A stretch of DNA of 64,000 nucleotides from Nostoc sp. ATCC 53789. Its GTDB lineage: Bacteria; Cyanobacteriota; Cyanobacteriia; Cyanobacteriales; Nostocaceae. The notes below the pieces were generated by a model. It saw only the letters and a list, made by a program, of their open reading frames with translations, had not been told where the DNA came from and ran no database searches. This document shows positions 9,526-19,331 of this stretch, one piece after another. A program made the position numbers and the translations under genes. Each line of letters begins with the position of its first letter. The first letter of the stretch is position 1. The stretch covers positions 124,001 to 188,000 of the forward strand of contig NZ_CP046703.1 of NCBI RefSeq assembly GCF_009873495.1. The letters are read 5' to 3'.

Positions 9526-10518
9526 GTGGAAAACTTAGGCATAGCAATTACCGGAAGTGGCTCGGCAGTACCAGCAACTTCCCTACACAACCAGACATTG
9601 ACTGAACTAGTTGAAACATCAGACGAGTGGATTGCCACAAGAACGGGAATTCGCCAACGACGATTAGCGGTGTCATCTGAGTCCTTAAGTGGACTAGCTG
9701 CTGCCGCCAGTAGTCGCGCGATCGCAGCTTCAGGAATTAGACCAGAAGACCTAGACCTGATTTTGCTAGCGACTTCCACCCCTGATGATTTGTTTGGTAG
9801 TGCTTGTCAAGTACAGGCTCAATTAGGAGCTACCAACGCAGTCGCCTTTGACTTGACAGCAGCCTGCTCTGGCTTTGTGTTTGGTCTGGTTACAGCAGCC
9901 CAATACATTAGAACAGGTGTCTATAAAAATGTACTGTTGATAGGGGCAGATATCCTCTCTCGCTGGGTAGATTGGCAAGATCGTCGCACTTGTGTATTAT
10001 TCGGCGATGGTGCAGGAGCAGTAGTATTACAGGCTTCTAAAAGCGATCGCTTATTAGGATTTGCCCTTAAAAGTGATGGTACTCAAAACCATCACCTTAA
10101 CCTTGCTTATGCAGCAACTTCCCAAGAATTACTCCCCGGTGTAAATATCACTAAAGGTACTTATCAACCTATTACCATGAACGGCAAAGAAGTCTACCGC
10201 TTTGCTGTGCAAAAAGTGCCAGAAATTATAGATAAAGCCTTATTTCAAGCTAACCTCAAAGTTGACCAAATAGATTGGCTAGTGTTACATCAAGCTAATC
10301 AGCGCATTATAGATGCCGTTGCTCAACGCCTAAATATCCCAGAACATAAAATCATAAGTAATCTCGCCCAGTATGGTAATACCTCTGCTGCTTCCATTCC
10401 GTTAGCTTTGGATGAAGCAGTGCGACAAGGTAAAATTAAACCCAATGACATCGTTGCGACATCCGGCTTTGGTGCCGGTCTTACTTGGGGCGCGGCAATC
10501 TTTCAATGGGGAAGATAA
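9526..10518 (+). CDS. fabH: Beta-ketoacyl-ACP synthase III (KAS III)
   Basis: FabH condenses acetyl-CoA with malonyl-ACP to start fatty-acid synthesis. The Cys-His-Asn triad is visible: Cys114 in TAACSGF, His255 in LHQAN and Asn285 in GNTSAAS; ATRTGIRQRR (about 38-47) matches the conserved substrate-entrance region. Length is 330 aa, standard for the family. The start is GTG at 9526, preceded by TTAGGA, which fits a short ribosome-binding site; no ATG lies in a suitable place. It sits between plsX and fabD in the same direction. Confidence 0.97.
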   Translation: MENLGIAITGSGSAVPATSLHNQTLTELVETSDEWIATRTGIRQRRLAVSSESLSGLAAAASSRAIAASGIRPEDLDLILLATSTPDDLFGSACQVQAQLGATNAVAFDLTAACSGFVFGLVTAAQYIRTGVYKNVLLIGADILSRWVDWQDRRTCVLFGDGAGAVVLQASKSDRLLGFALKSDGTQNHHLNLAYAATSQELLPGVNITKGTYQPITMNGKEVYRFAVQKVPEIIDKALFQANLKVDQIDWLVLHQANQRIIDAVAQRLNIPEHKIISNLAQYGNTSAASIPLALDEAVRQGKIKPNDIVATSGFGAGLTWGAAIFQWGR

Positions 10519-10524
10519 ATATTT

Positions 10525-10602
10525 TGTCATTTGTCATTAGTCATTTGTGAATGACCAATGACCAATGACAAATGACCAATGACCACTGACTATTGACAAA
10601 TG
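10525..10602. repeat. TTTGTCATTAGTC / GACCAATGAC short tandem repeats
   Basis: The fabH-fabD gap is almost wholly made of the heptamer-type repeat in two opposite orientations. The fabD start codon is the ATG of the last GACAAATGAC unit. Confidence 0.85.
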
Positions 10603-11496
10603 ACAAAAACTGCATGGGTGTTTCCCGGACAAGGTTCCCAAGCGCTGGGAATGGGAATGGATTTATTAGATATACCGTCTGCCAAAGACAAGCTTGCCAA
10701 AGCTGAGGATATTTTGGGCTGGTCTGTAACTGAAATTTGTCAAACTCAAGAAGAGAAGTTATCACAGACGCTATATACTCAGCCAAGTCTTTATGTGATA
10801 GAAAGCATTCTTGCCGATCTTCTCCGAGAACGAGGACACCAGCCAGATTTAGTTGCTGGTCACAGTTTGGGGGAATATACTGCTCTTTATGTAGCGGGTG
10901 TCTTTGAGTGGTCGGCTGGTTTATATCTAGTAAAGCGTCGTGCAGAACTCATGGATAATGCCGTCGGTGGGATGATGGCAGCTTTGATGAACTTTGACCG
11001 CGAACAGTTGGAAAAAGTCATTGCCCAAACGCCTGATGTGGTTCTAGCAAATGATAATAGTTCGGCTCAGGTGGTAATTTCAGGCACGACTGAGGCTGTA
11101 CAAGCAGTGATGACTCAAGTTAAAGCCAAGCGTGCTATTCCCCTAAAAGTTTCTGGAGCATTTCACTCACATTTAATCGCACCAGCAGCTGCGGAATTCC
11201 AAGACATTTTAGAATCTGTGGAATTTCAACCAGCTACTGTGCCAGTCTTATCTAATGTAGAACCAATTCCGTCTATTGATGCCGAGATTTTAAAGCAGCG
11301 CCTCAACAAACAAATGACCGGTTCTGTAAGGTGGCGAGAAATTTCTTTGCAATTACCAGCTAACGGTATCCAGCGAGTAGTAGAAGTTGGCCCAGGTAAA
11401 GTCTTAACTGGCTTGATTAAACGTAGTAGCCCTGATTTGATTTTACAAAATATCCAGAGTGCTACTGATTTACCTGTTGCTGTTGAATCTTTTTAG
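10600..11496 (+). CDS. fabD: Malonyl-CoA:ACP transacylase
   Basis: FabD transfers malonyl from CoA to acyl carrier protein, supplying the elongation unit. Landmarks: FPGQGSQ near residues 8-14, nucleophile Ser89 in GHSLGEY and catalytic His189 in the FHSH segment; GPGKVLTGL near the C-terminus is also conserved. At 298 aa it is normal length. The start ATG belongs to a short-repeat unit (GACAAATGAC). Its last 35 bases overlap the 3' end of the convergent histidine kinase gene, so the two transcripts must be antisense to one another here. Confidence 0.97.
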   Translation: MTKTAWVFPGQGSQALGMGMDLLDIPSAKDKLAKAEDILGWSVTEICQTQEEKLSQTLYTQPSLYVIESILADLLRERGHQPDLVAGHSLGEYTALYVAGVFEWSAGLYLVKRRAELMDNAVGGMMAALMNFDREQLEKVIAQTPDVVLANDNSSAQVVISGTTEAVQAVMTQVKAKRAIPLKVSGAFHSHLIAPAAAEFQDILESVEFQPATVPVLSNVEPIPSIDAEILKQRLNKQMTGSVRWREISLQLPANGIQRVVEVGPGKVLTGLIKRSSPDLILQNIQSATDLPVAVESF

Positions 11497-13762
11497 CTTT
11501 TAGAGGTAGGGTGACAACAAATTCTGCACCCAATCCTTGTGTGGAATTACAATTAAGTTCACCTTCATGCAGTTCAGTCACAATTTGATAGCTGATAGTT
11601 AAACCTAATCCAGATCCTTTACCCACATTTTTAGTTGTAAAAAAGGGGTCAAATAACCTTGTTATAATTGTGTCTGGAACTCCAAGACCATTATCTGCAA
11701 TGGAAATCATGATTTGGTTTTCAGATACCAAGCAAGTATGAATCCAAATTGTGTTGGGATGCGAAGCAATTTCTGTAGGCGTGCGCTGCTGATTTGCATC
11801 TTCTAAGGCATCAATAGCATTAGACAGAATATTCATAAATACCTGATTGAGTTGTCCAGGGTAGCAGATCGCCGGAGGCAATTTACCATAGTTTTTTAGC
11901 ACTTCTATTGCTGGACGGTGTGGTTGATCTTTCAGACGATGTTGCAAAATCAATAACGTACTATCAATGCCCTCATGAATATCAACAGCCTTAAATTCAG
12001 CTTCATCTAAACGGGAGAAATTGCGGAGTGATAGCACAATTTCGCGTATGCGATTGGTGCCAATTTTCATCGAAGACAGCATCTTGGGTAGATCATCTCG
12101 AATAAATTCCAGATCAACTTCTTTAGCCTCAGTTTGAATTTCAGCGACTGGATTGGGATAGTGATACTGATACAGTTGAATAAATTCCAACAAATCTTGG
12201 GCATAATTTTGTATATGGGTGAGGTTGCCGTGAATGAAGTTGACAGGATTATTAATCTCATGTGCCACACCTGCCACCAGTTGCCCCAGGGCTGACATTT
12301 TTTCACTCTGGATCATCTGGGCTTGAGTCCGACGTAGTTCTTCAAGTGTCTTTTGTAACGTTGTTGTTCGCTCCTCAACCCGTAGCTCTAACGCATTGTT
12401 TACCTGTTCTAATTGAATGAAAGAAGTCTTTAACTGACTTGCCATACTGTTGAAAGAACTAGCAAGTCCTCCCAGTTCATCCTGTCGCGTGGTATCAAGA
12501 GCGATCGCAAAATCACCGTTAGCAAGTTGGTTACTAGCGGCGGTTAATTGCTGGAGGGGTTTAGCGATTTCTTGGTGCAACACCGACAAGAGCAACAACA
12601 CTTCAACCAGCAGCGCCACTGCACCAGAAATTAAGATAAATTGAGCCATATCCCATGCTTCTCCCGATAGCAGTGATTTGGGATAGACTGTGACAAAATA
12701 CCAATCTGGGCCTTGTAAGCGAGTCACTGCTAAGTATTCACGGTCTTGGCTATTTTCCAGGACGTGGGTTTTGGATTTAGTGGTTGTCACTAGCTGAAAA
12801 ATGCGGTTGAGATGAGGATCGTTGATTGTATCGATTTTTAATTGACCCTGAGCTTGCTGAATTTCCGCAGTGCGTTGGGGGTGGACAATTAAACGACCGT
12901 CTGAGCGAAAAATTAGATTGTAGGTGCCCGATAATTGATCCTGGATCGTATGCTCCATCAAATCGGTTAAGACCACATCATGTCCTACAACGCCCAGGAA
13001 GCGATCGCCATCATAAACAGGTACACTTGCCGAAATCATCCAGACTTTAACACTGAGATCGAGATAAACACCTGTCCACTTCGGCGATCGAGACGGGTTA
13101 TGCTGAGGATCGGCAATATAGAAAAATTCCTCTTTCGGCATATAGAAATCAGGCGGTGTCTCCAACAAGATCGGCATACCTTTCCAATAGGTTGTCGTTG
13201 CATTTTCTCGTCTCACGAAATAAGTATCAACAAACTGATTAGACCAAGCAGATCCGTAGGCACTAATCAGCGTGTTAGCCGTTAGTAGTTGCTGCTTTAG
13301 TTCTTTAGTAATTTGCACATTTTGACCAATGAACGATCCAGCATATCGAGTAGAATCAAAGTCTTTGCGCGGTCGATTTTGGGGAAAATTGCGTTTAGTA
13401 CCATCGTTCCAGGAAAAATATTGCCGCTCAAATTCAGCCTGGAAATCATTAGTGGGTTGCTTGAATTCCTGCAAAAGGCGATCGCGCAGCAAAGTGAGGT
13501 TATCCTGTGCAAGTTTAAAGATGTTGCTTTCATACTGTCCTCGAGCGCTGATGTACTTTTCTAGCTGGACTTGGGTCTGGGCTTCCAAGCGGGACATGAC
13601 ATGGATATAGCTCACCCCAGCAGAGACGAGTACCACCACAGTTACTCGCAATGCCATATTGATTAGTGTTTTGTAGGTAAGTGAGGTAGGGCGATTCTTA
13701 ACGAAACGGACAAACCTAAAAAGCAACTGTTTCTGAAGTGTTTGTCTAAATTGGGTAAGCAT
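11462..13762 (-). CDS. Membrane sensor histidine kinase with Cache-type sensor and HAMP
   Basis: 766 aa. A first transmembrane helix (about 33-57) and a second (about 375-400) bracket a large extracytoplasmic region with dCache features (YLDLSVKVWMISASVPVYDG and the GVVGHDVVLTDL segment). A HAMP linker follows (KPLQQLTAASNQLANGDF), then a coiled coil, the HisKA box AGVAHEINNP with phospho-acceptor His501 and a HATPase domain with DNGLGVP and GSGLGL. No receiver or HPt domain is attached. It is the second gene after the 1792-aa kinase (58-bp gap), so the two are probably one operon, and its kinase core is similar to that of its neighbour. No response regulator gene is nearby, so the partner is unknown. 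Confidence 0.93.
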   Translation of the reverse strand: MLTQFRQTLQKQLLFRFVRFVKNRPTSLTYKTLINMALRVTVVVLVSAGVSYIHVMSRLEAQTQVQLEKYISARGQYESNIFKLAQDNLTLLRDRLLQEFKQPTNDFQAEFERQYFSWNDGTKRNFPQNRPRKDFDSTRYAGSFIGQNVQITKELKQQLLTANTLISAYGSAWSNQFVDTYFVRRENATTTYWKGMPILLETPPDFYMPKEEFFYIADPQHNPSRSPKWTGVYLDLSVKVWMISASVPVYDGDRFLGVVGHDVVLTDLMEHTIQDQLSGTYNLIFRSDGRLIVHPQRTAEIQQAQGQLKIDTINDPHLNRIFQLVTTTKSKTHVLENSQDREYLAVTRLQGPDWYFVTVYPKSLLSGEAWDMAQFILISGAVALLVEVLLLLSVLHQEIAKPLQQLTAASNQLANGDFAIALDTTRQDELGGLASSFNSMASQLKTSFIQLEQVNNALELRVEERTTTLQKTLEELRRTQAQMIQSEKMSALGQLVAGVAHEINNPVNFIHGNLTHIQNYAQDLLEFIQLYQYHYPNPVAEIQTEAKEVDLEFIRDDLPKMLSSMKIGTNRIREIVLSLRNFSRLDEAEFKAVDIHEGIDSTLLILQHRLKDQPHRPAIEVLKNYGKLPPAICYPGQLNQVFMNILSNAIDALEDANQQRTPTEIASHPNTIWIHTCLVSENQIMISIADNGLGVPDTIITRLFDPFFTTKNVGKGSGLGLTISYQIVTELHEGELNCNSTQGLGAEFVVTLPLKAKKIQQQQVNQ

Positions 13763-13820
13763 AAAGCAGAGATAAATATTTAGGCTGAAGATTTCCTGAA
13801 AGTTCGTATGGATGTATCTG

Positions 13821-16800
13821 CTACATCGGTAGCTGGATCACAAATTCAGTACCTTCGTCTGGTGTAGAATCTACCTTAATTACTCCGCCATGTTTTTCTA
13901 CAACGATTTGACGAGCGATCGCTAATCCTAATCCCGTACCTTTACCCACAGCTTTTGTAGTAAATAAGTGGTCAAAAACCTTTTCTTGCACTTCTTCACT
14001 TATCCCATTGCCATTATCAGCGATCGCAATTTTCACCCCTTTATTTTCTACCGAGGTTTTAATTGTAATTCGGTTGGGATTTTTCTTAATCTCCTCAAAA
14101 GTCCGTCCCCTATTTGATTCATCTAGCGCATCAATGGCATTTGCCAGAATATTCATAAATACCTGATTTAATTGCCCAGGAAAACATTTAATCTGGGGCA
14201 AATTACCGTAATTAGTGACCACTTCAATTTCTGGACGTTCTTCATTAGCTTTCAGACGATGTTTGAGAATTAAAATAGTGCTGTCAATACCTTCGTGGAT
14301 ATTAAACGGCACTTTGTAATCTTTATCAGCACGGGAGAAAGTCCGAAGACTGGTGCTGATGTTGCGGAGGCGATCGCACGCCATAGTCATGGAATCAATG
14401 ATCTTGGGTAAGTCTGATAAACTATAATCCAAGTCAATATCTTCGGCATGGTCTTTAATTTTATCGCTGGGATTTGGTAGACTTTCTTGATATAGTTTTA
14501 AGTGTTCAAAAATATCTGCAATAGTGGGTTTAGTTTGTTGGAGACTGGCATAAATAAAGCCCAAAGGATTATTCATTTCATGGGCTACCCCAGCAACCAA
14601 ATTACCTAATGCAGACATTTTTTCACTTTGAACAACTTGTAATTGTGCTTGTTGTAAGTCTTGTAATGCTTGCCCAGCTTGTTGATAAAGTCGAGCATTC
14701 TCTAGAGATATTGCAGCTTGAGATGAAAGAAGGTTAATGACGCTGAGGCGATCGTTAGTAAAAACTCCTTGAGTCAAGCTATTTTCTAAATATAGAATAC
14801 CTACCAAATATCCTTGATTAATAATCGGGACACACAACACACTCTGAGGTTGATGTTCCAACATATACTTCCCAATTACCCCAGGAATATCTGTTTTGCA
14901 ATTGTCTATAACAATTGTTTTTTGAGTATTTTTGACATAATTGATAATTTTTACGGGAATATCTTGACAATTATCTAGTAATTGTGAATTGAGGATAGTT
15001 TGTATTTCTTCATGCTCGATAAAGGTAATTGCTTTAACTTCCCAAGTGTCCTCCTCTTGGGGAAGAATTAGTACAACTTTTTTCGCGCCAGAGTTTTCTA
15101 GGATAATGCGAGTGAGGCTGGCAATGAGTTGATCTGATTTTAGAGAACTGGAAATAGCTTGAGCAGCTTTGAAAACACAGGTAAAATCCAGAACATCAGC
15201 AATACTAGTGCTGCCAGTACTAGAAGATGAGGCTGTACCACGAAAAGCAATGGTTTCTAAGGGATTGAGATTGATTCGTTGGTGTTGCAAGATGGGTTTG
15301 AGTAGTTGGGGATAAGTTTTTTCTAGGTGATTAACTTTGGCTTTGGCTCCCCAACGGGCGTAGCAGTAGTATGCTTCTTGTATATAGACTTGGGCGATTT
15401 TTTCTTTACCCCAGTCGAGGTAGAATTTGGCTGCTAGTTCGTTGCTAAGTGCTTCTTCTTGAATGTAGGCGTTTTCTTTGGCAAGAGATATGGCGCGATC
15501 GTACAATTCTATTGCTTCGATTTTTTGTCCTAATATCCGAAACCTTTCAGCTTCTACCAAGTTGCATTTGTGGGCATAATTCTCTGGCGCACTTTCTGCC
15601 CATTTTTTGAGTTTTTTATGAGCTTCTGCTACTCGTTCAATAATTATTTTTTGTTCAGCTGCTGAGCAGTCTTTATATAAGGCTAAATTAGTCAAAGCCT
15701 CATAAAAATAAAAGGTTGGAATTAGCACTAATCCAGTCACGCTGGTTAAATATTTCTCGACAATATCAGCATTTTTTAGTGCTTCTTGATAGTTGCCAAA
15801 GAGATAACACAAAAGCAATTTACAAAAATGAAGTTGACAAATAATGCTAGTTTGATTGGCAGCTTGATGCAGAGGCAACATTGCGACTTCATCATAAACT
15901 TCGCCAATTAAAAAACAAGGATTATCTGACATTCCCAACAAATTCACAACTGATTGATAATAGATTCTATTGAAATTCAAATAGGTAGTTTGCTTAAACT
16001 GGTGCATAATTGCGCCATAGTTTCCCATAGCTTGGGCTAATTCCTCTAAACCGTAACCACTTAAATAGGCGTATCTGCCAAAAACATAGGCAGACATTAC
16101 AGCATATTCAATATCTCCAGTTTCTAAACCACTTGTATAGGCTTGTAAAAGAGGATTTAAAGTATCTTTAAGAGGCGATTTCCAATGTCGAATAAAACAA
16201 TTTACTGCAAATAGAGTTTTTGATTTAACTTTGAAAGCATTTAAACGTTCAAGTAACAGTAATGCCATTTCCCCAAATTCATATCCTGTATCAATTTCTC
16301 CTAAAACACCGCAGAGTATAAGTCCATAGCTAGCATAAGCATAGGTAGATTCTGGAGCATTACCATAGAGGATTGACAATTGAACTTGTTTAAATACAAT
16401 TACTCGAAACAATGGGGGATTTGCTTGGTAAGCTGCTGACATAATGCTTGACAAAATTCGCATTGCTGCCAGAATATTCTCATCCGTCATTTTTGGCAGT
16501 TCTAGTAAATCCATCACTGCTTTATCTGCCAAAAGACATTTTGTTTGTTCTAGTTCAGAGTTGATATCAGTTTGATTGACTTGTTGAGGCAATTCCACTC
16601 CGATTGATTGAAGAACAGTCAGTGCAATTTGCAAAGCATTCTTGTGCTGTGCCTGTGCCATGTAAGCTTGAATTTTGACATTGTAGACAGGAATTTGTTC
16701 GAGGAGGGTTTTTGCTTGTTGTCGAACTACAGTTGCATAGCTTTCCATGCGTTCAAAGTCACCACTCAGACAAAGTACTTCTGTAATGGATTGATATAGT

Positions 16801-19199
16801 AATAGTGTTAGCTCGTACTGGCTATACCAACTCTCATCAGGTAAAAGTTCTAAACCTATGCTTAAATATTCAACTGCTAATGTATAAGCAGTTGCCAATT
16901 GTGCTTTTCTACCTGCTTTTAAATTCAATTTGAGGAGTTGTTCTCGTTCAATTGGATCAATAATCAGTATTAATGCAATATTTAGCTGATTAACAATTTC
17001 AAAAAGTTTTTCTTCTTTTTGGATTTCAGATGTGTTTTGAAGTAATAGCTTACCTATTTGTAGATGGGTAGCTTTTTTCTGTTCTTCAGGAATAAGAGAG
17101 TATGCAGCTTCTTGGACGCGATCGTGTAAAAATTTATAGTTAACAATTTCCGAATTTTCTTCAGCAATCGCTTGACTTCCCTCACTAAGATAAAATTTAT
17201 AGACCTCGCTAGTAGGTAAAATTAAACCCTCATGCAATGCATTCCACAAATTAGTTGCGGTTTCTGCTTGCGATTGTTCTGAAACAACTGCTAATGTTTT
17301 CAAATCAAACTGATTTCCAATACAAGCAGCTAATTTCAAAGCATCTTGAGTGGCTTGTGATAGCTTTCTCAATTGCAATACCATGAATTCAACTACATCA
17401 GTTGTGACTGCTAGTTGATTAATTTGTGTGATATCACATTGCCAGTATCCCTCTGTTAAGTTGAATCTAATTAGCCCATCCTGGTATAATGATTTAAGAA
17501 ATTGAGTACAAAAAAATGGATTTCCAGAAGTTTTTTGATAGACTATTTTTGAAATTGGTAACGCTAAATTATCTGAACATTTAAGCGTTGCAGCAATTAA
17601 TTGATTCACATCTCCTTGACTTAATAATGCTAAAGTAATTGTGTTAATAATTGCTGCTGTTTTTTGCATCTCACTAACAGTCAACATCAACGGATGCACT
17701 GGATTTACTTCATGATCTCGATAAGCACCAATTAATAAAAGATACTTTGTATTAGCCATTAATAACTGCATTAATTTCAGTGATGCCAAATCAGCCCACT
17801 GCAAATCATCTAAAAATATTACTAATGGATGTTCAACGCTAGTGAAAACTTGAGTAAATTTTTGAAATAATAAATTAAATCTATTTTGTGATGCGCTTCC
17901 TGATAATTCTATGGCTGGCGTTTGTTTACCAATAATTCTTTCTAATTCGGGAATCACTTCAATAATTACTTGTCCATTTTCACCTACAGCTTCTAAAATT
18001 TTGATTTTCCATTGCTGAATTTGAGCATCACTTTCTGTTAATAATTGACCCATTAAATTTCGGAATGCTTGTACAAAGGCGATAAACGGAACATTCCGTT
18101 GAAATTGGTCATATTTACCTTTGATAAAATAACCGCGTTGGCGCACTATCGGTTTATGAACTTCGTTAACAACGGCAGTTTTACCAATGCCTGAAAAACC
18201 GGCTACCAGAATCATTTCAGTTGCACCTGTGCCAACTCTTTCAAAGGCTTCAAGGAGGGTGGCTATTTCGGCTTCTCGTCCATATAGTTTGTCGGGAATA
18301 ATAAAGCGATCGCACACATCACTTTGGGCAATTTCAAAGTTATCAATTCTGCCAGTTGCTTTTAGCTGATGTAAACATTTCTCCAAATCAAATTTTAATC
18401 CTAATGCACTCTGATAGCGATCTTCAGCATTTTTCATCATCAATTTTATGACAATATCTGAAATCACTTGTGGAATTTCCTCGCTTTTGATTTTTTCTGG
18501 AACCTTTGCAATATGACAATGCAGCAACTCCATTGGATCGTTTGATTTAAATGGTAATCTTCCAGTTAGTAATTCGTAAAAAGTTACACCTAGAGCATAA
18601 AAATCAGTTCGATAGTCAATCCCTCGATTCATTCTGCCTGTTTGTTCTGGTGATAAATAACTGAGTGTCCCTTCTAATACATTTGGACTCATCAGCATTT
18701 GGGTTTCTCGTGGTAGCAGAGATGCAATACTAAAGTCAATTAATTTAACTTGTTTGGTTTCGGGATTAATTAGAATATTGGCAGGTTTGATATCTTTATG
18801 AATAATCCGTTCGCGGTAGAGTATATCTAAGGTATTGCATAGTGCGATCGCAATTCTTAAAAACTCTTGTAAAAAATCGGTATGTCGCGTCTGGTGAGAG
18901 GTGAAATAATCTTTAAGAGAAATCCCGCCAAAATCTTCCATTACCAACGCATAGCCATTTTGATACGGTTCCAAGCTGTAGGTTTGGATGATTAGAGGTG
19001 AGTTGATATTTTTAGCTATGGTGTACTGATTACGAAACGATAAGAGTTCGCTGAAACTTGGATAAGGATTTTTCAGCAATTTAATCACTACAGGTAATAA
19101 GTCAGTTTCTCGATAACCGCGATAAACCACGGTTCGAGAACCGTTGTAGAGTTGTTCGCTAACCTTGTATCCAGAAATACTGACTGTAGTGAGAAACAT
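13821..19199 (-). CDS. Giant hybrid Ser/Thr kinase - AAA ATPase - GAF - histidine kinase
   Basis: 1792 aa. Domains in order: Ser/Thr kinase (about 8-270; Lys40, HKDIKPAN with Asp136, DFS instead of DFG at 155-157, then SPEQTGRMN); AAA_16-type ATPase with Walker A GFSGIGKT near 333-340 and Walker-B-like VIFLDDLQWAD; a long helical TPR-like region (about 650-1300); a GAF domain (about 1335-1490); HisKA with AGVAHEMNNP (His1540); a HATPase with DNGNGIS and GTGLGLA. This architecture is known in filamentous cyanobacteria as the HstK type. The protein lacks transmembrane segments and is probably cytoplasmic. It is the first gene of a two-kinase operon running against the surrounding lipid genes. 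Confidence 0.93.
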   Translation of the reverse strand: MFLTTVSISGYKVSEQLYNGSRTVVYRGYRETDLLPVVIKLLKNPYPSFSELLSFRNQYTIAKNINSPLIIQTYSLEPYQNGYALVMEDFGGISLKDYFTSHQTRHTDFLQEFLRIAIALCNTLDILYRERIIHKDIKPANILINPETKQVKLIDFSIASLLPRETQMLMSPNVLEGTLSYLSPEQTGRMNRGIDYRTDFYALGVTFYELLTGRLPFKSNDPMELLHCHIAKVPEKIKSEEIPQVISDIVIKLMMKNAEDRYQSALGLKFDLEKCLHQLKATGRIDNFEIAQSDVCDRFIIPDKLYGREAEIATLLEAFERVGTGATEMILVAGFSGIGKTAVVNEVHKPIVRQRGYFIKGKYDQFQRNVPFIAFVQAFRNLMGQLLTESDAQIQQWKIKILEAVGENGQVIIEVIPELERIIGKQTPAIELSGSASQNRFNLLFQKFTQVFTSVEHPLVIFLDDLQWADLASLKLMQLLMANTKYLLLIGAYRDHEVNPVHPLMLTVSEMQKTAAIINTITLALLSQGDVNQLIAATLKCSDNLALPISKIVYQKTSGNPFFCTQFLKSLYQDGLIRFNLTEGYWQCDITQINQLAVTTDVVEFMVLQLRKLSQATQDALKLAACIGNQFDLKTLAVVSEQSQAETATNLWNALHEGLILPTSEVYKFYLSEGSQAIAEENSEIVNYKFLHDRVQEAAYSLIPEEQKKATHLQIGKLLLQNTSEIQKEEKLFEIVNQLNIALILIIDPIEREQLLKLNLKAGRKAQLATAYTLAVEYLSIGLELLPDESWYSQYELTLLLYQSITEVLCLSGDFERMESYATVVRQQAKTLLEQIPVYNVKIQAYMAQAQHKNALQIALTVLQSIGVELPQQVNQTDINSELEQTKCLLADKAVMDLLELPKMTDENILAAMRILSSIMSAAYQANPPLFRVIVFKQVQLSILYGNAPESTYAYASYGLILCGVLGEIDTGYEFGEMALLLLERLNAFKVKSKTLFAVNCFIRHWKSPLKDTLNPLLQAYTSGLETGDIEYAVMSAYVFGRYAYLSGYGLEELAQAMGNYGAIMHQFKQTTYLNFNRIYYQSVVNLLGMSDNPCFLIGEVYDEVAMLPLHQAANQTSIICQLHFCKLLLCYLFGNYQEALKNADIVEKYLTSVTGLVLIPTFYFYEALTNLALYKDCSAAEQKIIIERVAEAHKKLKKWAESAPENYAHKCNLVEAERFRILGQKIEAIELYDRAISLAKENAYIQEEALSNELAAKFYLDWGKEKIAQVYIQEAYYCYARWGAKAKVNHLEKTYPQLLKPILQHQRINLNPLETIAFRGTASSSSTGSTSIADVLDFTCVFKAAQAISSSLKSDQLIASLTRIILENSGAKKVVLILPQEEDTWEVKAITFIEHEEIQTILNSQLLDNCQDIPVKIINYVKNTQKTIVIDNCKTDIPGVIGKYMLEHQPQSVLCVPIINQGYLVGILYLENSLTQGVFTNDRLSVINLLSSQAAISLENARLYQQAGQALQDLQQAQLQVVQSEKMSALGNLVAGVAHEMNNPLGFIYASLQQTKPTIADIFEHLKLYQESLPNPSDKIKDHAEDIDLDYSLSDLPKIIDSMTMACDRLRNISTSLRTFSRADKDYKVPFNIHEGIDSTILILKHRLKANEERPEIEVVTNYGNLPQIKCFPGQLNQVFMNILANAIDALDESNRGRTFEEIKKNPNRITIKTSVENKGVKIAIADNGNGISEEVQEKVFDHLFTTKAVGKGTGLGLAIARQIVVEKHGGVIKVDSTPDEGTEFVIQLPM

Positions 19200-19331
19200 A
19201 CTGTTAAATTCTAAGGATTTCTAGATTTAGTGTTCCCCGATGTAAAGCAATTCATCTCTATAGCTTTTTTGCGTTTGATCTGGGTGTTGCGATCGCTTAT
19301 GCTAAATTCAGTTTGATTTGCATTATCTTCT

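Noticed and set aside
13297..13610. Several small frames opposite the sensor kinase N-terminus
   Set aside because: Mutually overlapping shadows on both strands without any family pattern.
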